Positions 1 to 6,594 of a stretch of DNA of 32,826 nt are shown here, piece after piece (position 1 is the first letter of the stretch; each line of letters starts with the position of its first letter). Origin of the DNA: JAWVZB01 sp033722375. Lineage in GTDB: Bacteria; Actinomycetota; Nitriliruptoria; Nitriliruptorales; Nitriliruptoraceae. The notes beneath the pieces were generated by a model that was not told the origin of the DNA, ran no database searches, and saw nothing but the letters and a program-made list of their open reading frames with translations. Both the position numbers and the translations under genes were made by a program. Location: contig JAWVZB010000023.1 in NCBI GenBank assembly GCA_033722375.1, forward strand, positions 1 to 32,826, written 5' to 3'.

Positions 1-392
1 CCGGCGTAGAGGACGAGCGCCACCTCGTACGGAGACGACTCCCGGAGCTCCTCGTCCTCCATCAGCGCCATGGCGACCACGTTGCCGGACTTCATGTCCG
101 AGCTCCCGCGGCCCACGACGACCTCGGCGTCCTCACGTGTCCCCACCCGGGGCTCGAGGTCCTCGTCGGTGGGAGGGACCACGTCGAGATGCCCGACCAG
201 CAGCACCAGGGGGCGGTCCGTGGCGCCTGCACCGACCACCACGCTGTTGCCGACGCGGCGGGTCGGCAGCCCCAACCCCTGGTAGCGGTCGACGACCGCG
301 GTGGCGATCTCGTCCTCGTCGCCCGTCACGCAGGGCATCGAGCAATGCTCGAGCAGTCGCTCGACGAGCTCAGCCCTCACGTCTGCCGTCAT
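1..392 (-). CDS. dapE: Succinyl-diaminopimelate desuccinylase (M20 peptidase family), N-terminal part
   Basis: Hydrolyses N-succinyl-LL-2,6-diaminopimelate to succinate and LL-diaminopimelate, the last step of the succinylase branch toward lysine and peptidoglycan. Only the first ~130 residues are in the window; the gene runs off the left edge. Translation from the ATG at 392 gives MTADVRAELVERLL, then the M20 metal-site motif GHLDVVPP and the second motif GRGSSDMKSG, with the zinc-ligand His and the bridging Asp. The start lies 7 nt after the dapD stop, so the two genes form one transcript; no strong Shine-Dalgarno is visible and translation is probably coupled. The family match is clear. 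Substrate assignment rests mainly on the dapD neighbour, since M20 enzymes are hard to separate by N-terminus alone. Confidence 0.88.
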   Translation of the reverse strand, partial: MTADVRAELVERLLEHCSMPCVTGDEDEIATAVVDRYQGLGLPTRRVGNSVVVGAGATDRPLVLLVGHLDVVPPTDEDLEPRVGTREDAEVVVGRGSSDMKSGNVVAMALMEDEELRESSPYEVALVLYA

Positions 393-399
393 CTCGTGG

Positions 400-1221
400 T
401 CAGACCTGGACGTCGAACTCGCGGAGCGCCTCGTTCAGGGACGTCTTCTCGTCCGTGGAGGCCTTGCGTTCGCCGATGATGAGCGCGCAGGACAGCTGGT
501 AGGTCCCGGCGGGGAACTCCTTCGGGCGGGTGCCGGGGACCACGACCGCCCGTGGGGGGACCTCACCCCGGTACTCCTTGGGCTCGTCGCCGGTCACGTC
601 GTAGATCGGGGTCGAGGAGGTGATCACGGTGTTGGCGCCGAGGACGGCGCCTTCGCCGATCAGCGAGCCTTCGACCACGATCGAGCGCGAACCGATGAAC
701 GCCCCGTCCTCGACGATCACGGGGCGGGCCCCCGGCGGCTCGAGGACGCCGCCGATGCCGACGCCGCCCGACAGGTGCACGTCGCGACCGATCTGGGCAC
801 AGGAGCCGACGGTCGCCCACGTGTCCACCATCGTCCCCGACCCGACGTACGCCCCGATGTTCACGTAGCTCGGCATCAGGATGACGCCCCGCTCGAGGTG
901 GGCTCCCCACCGGGCGGTTGCCGGCGGGACGACGCGGACCCCCTGGGAGGCGTAGTCGCGCTTCAGCGGGACCTTGTCGTGGTACTCGAAGGGTCCGACC
1001 TCGATGGTCTCCATCTCGGCCTGCCGGAAGAACAGCAGCACGGCCTGCTTCGCCCAGGCGTTGACGTGCCACTCGCCGTCGTCATCCTGCTCGGCGATCC
1101 GCAGCTCCCCCCGGTCGAGGAGGTCGATGGTCTCGCGGACGGCGCCCCGGGCCTCGGCCGAGTCCCAGCCGTCGTCCTGCGCGGCGGCTTGCTCGATGGT
1201 CTGGCGGAGGTCGTCGGTCAT
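400..1221 (-). CDS. dapD: 2,3,4,5-tetrahydropyridine-2,6-dicarboxylate N-succinyltransferase
   Basis: Transfers succinyl from succinyl-CoA to tetrahydrodipicolinate, committing flux to the succinylase diaminopimelate pathway. The 273-aa product has the N-terminal helical region, then a left-handed beta-helix of hexapeptide repeats containing PSYVNIGAYV, GTMVDTWATVGSCAQIG and HLSGGVGIGGVLEP. These closely follow the E. coli-type DapD (about 274 aa) rather than the longer (about 317 aa) form I recall from mycobacteria. The ATG at 1221 is chosen because GGAG sits 5 nt upstream; the open frame continues upstream only as an antisense shadow of the DUF368 gene. Divergent from DUF368 and followed at once by dapE. 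A minus-strand -10 (TACGCT, 1286-1291) precedes it. Confidence 0.95.
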   Translation of the reverse strand: MTDDLRQTIEQAAAQDDGWDSAEARGAVRETIDLLDRGELRIAEQDDDGEWHVNAWAKQAVLLFFRQAEMETIEVGPFEYHDKVPLKRDYASQGVRVVPPATARWGAHLERGVILMPSYVNIGAYVGSGTMVDTWATVGSCAQIGRDVHLSGGVGIGGVLEPPGARPVIVEDGAFIGSRSIVVEGSLIGEGAVLGANTVITSSTPIYDVTGDEPKEYRGEVPPRAVVVPGTRPKEFPAGTYQLSCALIIGERKASTDEKTSLNEALREFDVQV

Positions 1222-1285
1222 GTGCACTCCGGGGAGGTGGTGGGGGCGGGGCGGGTGGACGAACGCGCGGGCGGGTCGACCAGGC

Positions 1286-1291
1286 AGCGTA
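1286..1291 (-). promoter_or_regulatory. Candidate -10 box for dapD-dapE (TACGCT)
   Basis: TACGCT read on the minus strand fits the actinobacterial TAnnnT -10 pattern and lies about 64 nt before the dapD ATG. No convincing -35 element is visible. It is back-to-back with the DUF368 promoter. Confidence 0.35.
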
Positions 1292-1301
1292 GACCGGTCG
1301 C

Positions 1302-1307
1302 TACGGT
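1302..1307 (+). promoter_or_regulatory. Candidate -10 box of a leaderless DUF368 transcript (TACGGT)
   Basis: TACGGT ends exactly 7 nt before the ATG at 1315, which puts transcription initiation at or next to the A of the start codon. No Shine-Dalgarno is present between box and ATG, as expected of a leaderless mRNA. Confidence 0.5.
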
Positions 1308-1314
1308 CCGCCTC

Positions 1315-2307
1315 ATGGAGCGCCCTCCTCAGGCGGCCACGGCCGTCTCCCCACCGCAGGACGACCCGGCGGCCGTCGACCGGCCGCCGGGGGTGCCGGT
1401 GCGCCGGTTCGGGGCGAAGACGATGGCGACGACGCTCGTGAGCGGCTTCCTCATGGGGTCGGCCGACATCGTGCCGGGCGTGTCGGGTGGCACGGTCGCG
1501 CTCGTGCTCGGGATCTACGAGCGCGTCGTCATCAACGTCCGCCAGGGGGCGAGGGCGCTGAGCCTCCTGCTCCGCGGCGAGCTCCGCCACGCCGTTCGGG
1601 CGCTCGGCTTCGTCGAGTGGAGCTTCCTCGCCCCGCTCTTGATCGGGATCGGCGCCGCGGTGCTGACGCTCGCAAGCGGGCTCGAGCATCTGCTCGAGAA
1701 CGAGCCCGAGCTGCTCGCCGCGGCTTTCTTCGGGCTCGTGCTCGGATCGGCGGTCGTCGCCTACACCGAGATCGACGACCTCACCCGGTGGGACGTCCAT
1801 CTTGTGGTGGTCGCATCGGCCGTGGCGACCTTCGGGCTGCTCGGGCTCCGCAGTGGCCGCTTCGAGGATCCCTCGCTGGTGGTGGTCTTCGGGGGCGGGG
1901 CGCTGGCGATCACCGCGATGATCCTCCCGGGGGTGTCGGGGTCGTTCATCCTGTTGATGATCGGTCTCTACGAGGGCGTGCTCGACGCCGTCAACGAGCG
2001 CGACCTCGTCACCCTTGCGGTCTTCGGCGCGGGCGCAGCGGTCGGGCTCGGTTCGTTCGCGACGTTCCTGAACTGGCTGCTGCGTCGCTACCACGCGGTG
2101 GTGCTGGCGGCACTGATCGGGCTGATGCTCGGATCGCTGCGGGTGCTCTGGCCGTGGCCCGCGGGGGTGGACGGCGTGGGCGACGTCCGCCTCGGCGCCC
2201 CGCCCGAAGGCGACCTGCTGCCGGCGGTGGGGCTGGCGCTCGCCGGCGCGGTCGCGGTCGTCGTGATCGCGGTCGCGTCGCGCTCGCTGAGCGAGGCGGA
2301 CGACTGA
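1315..2307 (+). CDS. DUF368 family membrane protein, likely polyprenyl-phosphate translocase (PopT-like)
   Basis: A 330-aa polytopic membrane protein. After a Pro-rich cytosolic N-terminus (about 35 aa) come roughly eight hydrophobic segments and the two family-defining repeats: PGVSGGT (residues 54-60) and PGVSGSF (205-211), each followed by a GIYE/GLYE-type turn. That shows an internally duplicated, probably inverted-topology transporter. Members of this family were reported in 2022 to recycle undecaprenyl phosphate across the membrane. By inference this protein returns lipid carrier for cell-wall synthesis, which fits its place between dapD and dapC, genes for a peptidoglycan precursor. 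The ATG at 1315 is the first in frame near a promoter; the upstream open frame is antisense to dapD. The specific substrate here is untested. Confidence 0.88.
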   Translation: MERPPQAATAVSPPQDDPAAVDRPPGVPVRRFGAKTMATTLVSGFLMGSADIVPGVSGGTVALVLGIYERVVINVRQGARALSLLLRGELRHAVRALGFVEWSFLAPLLIGIGAAVLTLASGLEHLLENEPELLAAAFFGLVLGSAVVAYTEIDDLTRWDVHLVVVASAVATFGLLGLRSGRFEDPSLVVVFGGGALAITAMILPGVSGSFILLMIGLYEGVLDAVNERDLVTLAVFGAGAAVGLGSFATFLNWLLRRYHAVVLAALIGLMLGSLRVLWPWPAGVDGVGDVRLGAPPEGDLLPAVGLALAGAVAVVVIAVASRSLSEADD

Positions 2308-2311
2308 ACCA

Positions 2312-2325
2312 CCGCCCTTCGGCGG
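2312..2325. terminator. Short bidirectional hairpin between convergent DUF368 and dapC
   Basis: CCGCC-CTTC-GGCGG forms a 5-bp GC stem with a tight 4-nt loop in the 25-nt gap between the two stop codons. There is no T-tract; it is the only candidate terminator for either gene. Confidence 0.4.
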
Positions 2326-2332
2326 CGTCTCC

Positions 2333-3511
2333 TCAGCCGGTCGGCAGCCGCCCCGCGTCGATCGCCCTGCCCCAGCGCTCCACGGCCCGCTCGCACTCCG
2401 CCGCGGTCGGCACCAGCGCGAGCCGCATCCAGCCGGCCCCGGCAGTGCCGAACGAGCGGCCGGGCGACGCGACGATCTTCTCGCGCAGCAGTGCCTCGGC
2501 GTAGCCGGGGTCGTCCCCACCGGGCGCGCGGAACCACACGTAGAAGGTCGCCGCACTGCCGGAGACCTCGAGGCCGGCGTCCTCGAGGAACGGCAGGATC
2601 ACGCGCCGCTTCGCGGCGAAGACCTCTCGGCGCTCGTCCACGTGCTGCTGGTCTCCCCATGCGGCCGTAGCGGCGGCCTGGGTGAAGTCCTGCGGGGCGG
2701 TCCCGAGGTTCGGGCGGAACCGGCGCAGCCGCGCGATCAGGTCGGGGTCACCGATCATCGCCCCGGCTCGGTAGCCGGTCATCCCCGACCGCTTCGACAG
2801 CGACACGAACGCCAGCACGCCGCTGCGGTCGTCCCCGCAGACCTCCAACACGGACGGGGCGGGTTCGTCGAACCACAGCTCCTGGTAGCACTCGTCGGAG
2901 CAGAGCAGGATGTCGTGACGTCGCGCGACCTCGACCTGGCGGGCGAACCAGTCGCGGTCCGCAACCGCGCCGGTCGGGTTGTGGGGGTAGTTCACCCACG
3001 CGATCGCGGTGCGCTCCAGACGCTCCTGTGGAAGTGACCCCAGATCGAGCAGCCAGCCGTCGTCCGCCGACATCGCCACGGGCTCCGACCGGCCGCCGGC
3101 GAAGAGCGTCCCGCGCTCGTAGACGGGGTAGCCCGGGTCGCCCCAGGCCACCGACCGCTTGTCGCCGGCCGGGTCGATCACGACGAACGGCAGGTGGAAG
3201 ATCGCTTCCTTGCTGCCGGCGCTCGGGAGGACCTCGTTGTCGGGATCCACCACGACGCCGTGCCGTCGCTCGGCCCAGCCGGCGATGGCCTGCCGCAACT
3301 CGGGGTGGCCTGCGCTGGTGGGGTAGCTGCTCGTCGGGGTGACCGCGTCGAGGAGTGCTCGACGGATGAACTCCGGGGTCGGCTCGTCGGGATCGCCGAT
3401 CGAGAAGTCGAACAGGTCCTCACCCCGACGTCGCATCTCGGTCGCGAGATCCTGGAGGCCGCTGAGGGCGTAGTCGGGGATGGCCTCGAAGACCGGGTTC
3501 GTGGTGGGGAT
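2333..3511 (-). CDS. dapC: N-succinyldiaminopimelate aminotransferase (class I/II PLP aminotransferase)
   Basis: PLP enzyme converting N-succinyl-2-amino-6-ketopimelate plus glutamate to N-succinyl-LL-diaminopimelate, the step between DapD and DapE. Visible fold type I marks (numbered from the start used here): NYPHNPTG (substrate/PLP Asn), SDECYQE (PLP Asp) and the Schiff-base Lys240 in SLSKRSG, a spelling typical of DapC. The first ATG (3436) begins too late: residues NPVFEAIPDYAL, typical of the family N-terminus, lie upstream in frame. No ATG, GTG or TTG occurs between that ATG and the in-frame stop at 3524-3526. An AGGAGG (3517-3522) sits 5 nt before an ATC codon at 3509-3511, so I call an ATC start, giving 392 aa. 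If annotated from 3436 the product is 367 aa. Separated from dapD-dapE by DUF368 on the other strand. Confidence 0.88.
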   Translation of the reverse strand: MPTTNPVFEAIPDYALSGLQDLATEMRRRGEDLFDFSIGDPDEPTPEFIRRALLDAVTPTSSYPTSAGHPELRQAIAGWAERRHGVVVDPDNEVLPSAGSKEAIFHLPFVVIDPAGDKRSVAWGDPGYPVYERGTLFAGGRSEPVAMSADDGWLLDLGSLPQERLERTAIAWVNYPHNPTGAVADRDWFARQVEVARRHDILLCSDECYQELWFDEPAPSVLEVCGDDRSGVLAFVSLSKRSGMTGYRAGAMIGDPDLIARLRRFRPNLGTAPQDFTQAAATAAWGDQQHVDERREVFAAKRRVILPFLEDAGLEVSGSAATFYVWFRAPGGDDPGYAEALLREKIVASPGRSFGTAGAGWMRLALVPTAAECERAVERWGRAIDAGRLPTG

Positions 3512-3516
3512 GCTGG

Positions 3517-3522
3517 CCTCCT
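3517..3522 (-). promoter_or_regulatory. Perfect Shine-Dalgarno AGGAGG that decides the dapC start
   Basis: Read on the minus strand, AGGAGG is followed by CCAGC and then ATC CCC ACC ACG in the dapC frame. Spacing of 5 nt is ideal for initiation at ATC; there is no other start codon within range in any frame that gives a family-like product. Confidence 0.6.
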
Positions 3523-3581
3523 GTCACTCTCGTGCGGTCCGCGTCGGCACGTTGCGAGGCCGCTGGCAGTGCGGTCTTCGC

Positions 3582-3587
3582 TACGGT
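3582..3587 (+). promoter_or_regulatory. Candidate -10 box for the ACT protein-tyrA operon (TACGGT)
   Basis: TACGGT lies 28 nt before the ATG at 3616 and predicts a leader of about 20 nt. Same hexamer as upstream of DUF368 and gpsA. Confidence 0.4.
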
Positions 3588-3615
3588 CCTGCCGCTCCCT
3601 GCGAGGCGCTGGACG

Positions 3616-4272
3616 ATGCCACGAGCCTACTTCGACCCTGACGACGGCCCGATCGTCGCGTTGGCACGCCGTCTCGCGGGGGACGAGGAACCCGTGGCGG
3701 CCGGGTCGGTCCGCGAGCTCATCGCTGCGGTGGAGGATGGCCGCGCCGACCAGGGTCTCGTCGCGCTCGAGGACGGCCGGCTCGGCACCGATCGGGAGAC
3801 GATAGACGCGCTCGTGTTCGAGACCGGCGACGTGCGGGTGGTCGAGGTGCACGCCGTCGAGCGGGAGGGCCAAGCCGGCCTCCAGGTGGCGGTGGTCGCC
3901 GCGTCCGAGCCGCCGCGACAGCGAGCGGGGCGGAGCCTCCTGTTCTGCGTCCCGCGGCGGAACCGACCCGGGACCCTGTCGGCGCTGCTGGCGCCGTTCG
4001 GTACCCGCGGTGTGAACCTGACCAAGCTCGAGAGCCGCCCGCTCGGGGGTCGGCTGGGTGAGTACGGGTTCGTGGTCGAGGTCGACGCCGGCCTCGCCGA
4101 ACCGGCGCTGCTCGACGCGCTCGAGGAGCTCGTCGCCGAAGACATCCACGTCAAGGTCCTGGGTGCCTACGAGCCACCGCTGTCCCAGCTCGGCCGGGTC
4201 GACGATCGCGAGCTCCCCGGTGGGGTGCTGGCACACCCCGACGACGTCGACCGACTGCGCGGCTCGTCGTGA
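3616..4272 (+). CDS. Prephenate dehydratase-like ACT protein lacking the catalytic half
   Basis: 218 aa against about 280-320 for PheA. Residues 1-82 align by eye with the first half of a prephenate dehydratase domain: AYFDPDDG in place of the xYLGPEGT start, AAVEDGRADQGLVALEDG in place of AVRDGxADYxxVPIENS, then ETIDALV. The next stretch, which in PheA carries subdomain 2 and the essential Thr-Arg-Phe motif, is missing. About 20 residues later an ACT domain begins (107-185) with NRPG (116-119) and ESRP (139-142), the Phe-binding signatures of PheA ACT domains. A further 30-aa tail follows. Its TGA overlaps the tyrA GTG. I infer a catalytically dead, Phe-sensing regulatory partner rather than an active dehydratase. 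A standard annotation may call it pheA. Confidence 0.72.
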   Translation: MPRAYFDPDDGPIVALARRLAGDEEPVAAGSVRELIAAVEDGRADQGLVALEDGRLGTDRETIDALVFETGDVRVVEVHAVEREGQAGLQVAVVAASEPPRQRAGRSLLFCVPRRNRPGTLSALLAPFGTRGVNLTKLESRPLGGRLGEYGFVVEVDAGLAEPALLDALEELVAEDIHVKVLGAYEPPLSQLGRVDDRELPGGVLAHPDDVDRLRGSS

Positions 4273-5246
4273 CCGGCGAGCAGGGCGGAGTCGGCGTCGT
4301 CGGTCTGGGACTCATCGGCGGGGGTGTGGCCCTCGACCTCCTGCGGGGTGGCCACGAGCTCGTCGGTTTCGACGTGGATCCCGATGTCCGGGCTCGGGCG
4401 CGCGAGCTCGACATCGACGTCGTCGAGGACCTGTCGACGCTCGTGTCGCGGTGTGAGCTGGCGGTCGTCGCGGTTCCCCTCGAGGAGGTTCCGGGCGTCC
4501 TCAGCGCGGTCCGTGGGCAGCGCCCCGACCTGCTGGTGACCGACGTGGCATCGGTCAAGGACCTCGAGGTGCTCGGGGCGGGTGGCCTCGACCACTTCGT
4601 CGGTGGGCACCCCATGGCAGGCAACGAGCGTTCCGGCATCGACGCGGCCCGACCCGGCCTGTTCGACGGAGCGGTCTGGTACGTCACCCCGCGTCCGGAC
4701 ACCCTCGTCGGCGATCTCGTGGCCGTGCTCGAGCTCGTCCGGACGCTGGCGGGCGAGCCGGTTCCCGTCGACGTGCCCACCCACGACCGCTACGTCGCGC
4801 TGCTCAGCCACGTCCCTCACCTGCTCGCGTACGGACTGCACGCGTCTGCGAGCGAGATCATGGGGGAGGGGGTCCACGGTCTCGGAGGTGGCTCGTTCCG
4901 TGACGTCACCCGGGTGGCGGCCTCCGACCCCGGCTTCTGGGCCGACGTGCTGCACGCCAACAGGCAGGCGGTGCGGGAGGCGCTGACGCTGGTGGATGCG
5001 TGGCTGTCGGGGCGTGCGGACGACCTCGAGGACCCCGACGAGCTCGAGCACCAGCTCGCAGCGGGGCGGCGACTGCCCCACGCCCGACCGCGAGACGCCG
5101 AGGTCGAGGTGGTGCTGCCGGGCCCGGCGGAGCGGCTCGGGCTCGGGAGCGTCGAGGAGCTGTGCCGCCTCGGCGCCTCCGGGATCAGCGTCGTGGGGCT
5201 CGACGTCTCCACGGAAGCCGTGACCGTGCGGCTCGCGCCCTTGTGA
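4269..5246 (+). CDS. tyrA: Prephenate (or arogenate) dehydrogenase
   Basis: Oxidatively decarboxylates prephenate to 4-hydroxyphenylpyruvate (or arogenate to tyrosine) with NAD(P). 325 aa. It has the Rossmann loop GLGLIGGG (12-19), the substrate-site motif HPMAGNERSG (114-123), the SHVPHLLA helix (180-187) and FRDVTRVAASDP (210-221). An Asp at the end of beta2 (VGFDVD) suggests NAD preference. The GTG start overlaps the preceding stop as GTGA, so translation is coupled to the ACT protein. The C-terminus (about 277-325) is where many actinobacterial TyrA proteins carry an ACT domain. Here it is short, with GPAERL where I would expect an N/DRPGxL loop, so feedback sensing may have moved to the upstream partner. 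Confidence 0.93.
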   Translation: MTGEQGGVGVVGLGLIGGGVALDLLRGGHELVGFDVDPDVRARARELDIDVVEDLSTLVSRCELAVVAVPLEEVPGVLSAVRGQRPDLLVTDVASVKDLEVLGAGGLDHFVGGHPMAGNERSGIDAARPGLFDGAVWYVTPRPDTLVGDLVAVLELVRTLAGEPVPVDVPTHDRYVALLSHVPHLLAYGLHASASEIMGEGVHGLGGGSFRDVTRVAASDPGFWADVLHANRQAVREALTLVDAWLSGRADDLEDPDELEHQLAAGRRLPHARPRDAEVEVVLPGPAERLGLGSVEELCRLGASGISVVGLDVSTEAVTVRLAPL

Positions 5247-5281
5247 GCACGAGCCGCTTTCCGACCGCGAGCTGCGGCGGT

Positions 5282-5287
5282 TAGGGT
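5282..5287 (+). promoter_or_regulatory. Candidate -10 box for the glycosyltransferase (TAGGGT)
   Basis: TAGGGT sits 26 nt before the GTG at 5314, in the 67-nt gap after tyrA, so the glycosyltransferase probably has its own promoter. GGAGCGGGAG provides the ribosome-binding site. Confidence 0.4.
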
Positions 5288-5313
5288 CTGCCAGGTCCGG
5301 AGCGGGAGCGGCC

Positions 5314-6567
5314 GTGGCACACGTGGGCGTTGTCAGTGCTGCGTACTGGGGGGACGTCATGCCGTTCGTCCCGATCGCGGACGAGCTCGTCCGTCGCGGG
5401 CATCAGGTCACGCTGGCGGTCCCGCAGGGGTTCCACGGCGTCCTGAGCGGGCACGGCTTCGACCTGGTGCACCTCGGCACCGACTTCTCCCCTCGTGAGC
5501 TCGCGGAGCACGGCGACGTCATGGAGAACGCCGACACGATCCGGGGGATGCGTGCCGCCATCGACCTGTGGGTCCGACAACTGTCGATCGAGCCGGTCGA
5601 CGACATCCTGGCCGTGCTGAACGACCTCGCGCCCGACCTGTGGCTGTCGCACAACACGGTCGTCTGGCTGACCGAGCTCCAAGCGGTGCCAAGAGGGACT
5701 CCGATCGTCGCCGGGCACCTGTTCCCGATGATGATCCCGAGCGCTCATCAACACCCGCCGATGCTGCCACTACCCGCAGGGGGCAAGCTCGTGAACCGGG
5801 TCGGCTGGGCCATCGGGCGCGCCATGGTGTCCCGCCTCATGTACGACGACGAGGTCAACGCGCTGCGGCGCCGCAACGGGCTCCCGCCAGCTACCGCCAA
5901 CGTCGGGTTCAGCTGGGAACGTGCGGAGCGGGTGCTCCTCCTCGCCTCTGAGTCGTACTGGCCGCGCCCGCCGGATTGGCCCGATCACGTCACCCACACC
6001 GGGTTCACCGTTTGGGGCGCTGACGACACCGAACTCGCGTCGGACCTCGATCAGTACCTCGACGCCGGGGAGCCTCCAGTGCTGGTGACCCTCGGCACGT
6101 CGGCCGCGACCAACGCCCGGGATGCGTTCGCGGTAGCGGCCCGGGCGGTCGAGGCAGCCGGGGAGCGACCTCTGCTGCTCGTCGGCAACGACCGCAACCT
6201 CGCGGACCTCGACGGCCGGGAGGACGCGTGGGTGTTCGCCCCGCTCCCGGCGGTGCTCGCGCACTGCAAGGCGGTGATCCACGCGGCGGGGCACGGGACC
6301 ACCGCCGCGGCGCTCCACGCTGGCGTCCCCCAGATCGTCATGCCGCAGGGCTTCGACCAGATCGTCCACGGGCAACGACTCGAGGAGCTCGGGGTCGGTC
6401 TCGAGGTGCCCTGGAAGCGGCGCAGCGTCGAGCGGCTCGGCCGGGCGGTGCCGACGCTGCTGGGGGACGGCTACGGCCGCCGGGCGCGGGAGTTCGCCAG
6501 CCTCCTCGACGAGGAGGACGGGCCCGCGACCGCCGCCGACGAGATCGAAGCGGTGCTGGCGCGCTGA
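5314..6567 (+). CDS. GT1-family (UGT/MGT-like) glycosyltransferase
   Basis: 417-aa GT-B fold enzyme transferring sugar from a nucleotide donor to a small or lipid acceptor. The N-terminal half starts AHVGVVSAAYWGDVMPFVPIADEL, the glycine/His-type acceptor loop of macrolide-glycosyltransferase relatives. The C-terminal half has PVLVTLGTSA, then the donor-site signature HAAGHGTTAAALHAGVP (323-339) and PQGFDQ (344-349), where the final Asp-Gln contacts the sugar. GTG at 5314 is chosen for the GGGAG just upstream and because the protein begins directly with beta-strand 1. No natural-product genes flank it, so the acceptor cannot be inferred; a lipid, carotenoid or xenobiotic is possible. Convergent with the propeller gene. 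Confidence 0.85.
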   Translation: MAHVGVVSAAYWGDVMPFVPIADELVRRGHQVTLAVPQGFHGVLSGHGFDLVHLGTDFSPRELAEHGDVMENADTIRGMRAAIDLWVRQLSIEPVDDILAVLNDLAPDLWLSHNTVVWLTELQAVPRGTPIVAGHLFPMMIPSAHQHPPMLPLPAGGKLVNRVGWAIGRAMVSRLMYDDEVNALRRRNGLPPATANVGFSWERAERVLLLASESYWPRPPDWPDHVTHTGFTVWGADDTELASDLDQYLDAGEPPVLVTLGTSAATNARDAFAVAARAVEAAGERPLLLVGNDRNLADLDGREDAWVFAPLPAVLAHCKAVIHAAGHGTTAAALHAGVPQIVMPQGFDQIVHGQRLEELGVGLEVPWKRRSVERLGRAVPTLLGDGYGRRAREFASLLDEEDGPATAADEIEAVLAR

Positions 6568-6569
6568 TC

Positions 6570-6594
6570 CCCGTCCGCGACCGAGGCGGACGGG
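6570..6594. terminator. Bidirectional terminator hairpin
   Basis: CCCGTCCGC-GACCGAG-GCGGACGGG is a perfect 9-bp stem with a 7-nt loop. It fills the 27 nt between the convergent stop codons of the glycosyltransferase and the propeller gene. No T-run, as is common in GC-rich actinobacteria. Confidence 0.7.

Noticed and set aside
400..2556. A 718-codon minus-strand open frame spanning dapD and the DUF368 region
   Set aside because: Only 400-1221 encodes DapD. The rest is antisense to DUF368, with Arg/His-rich shadow sequence and no homology.
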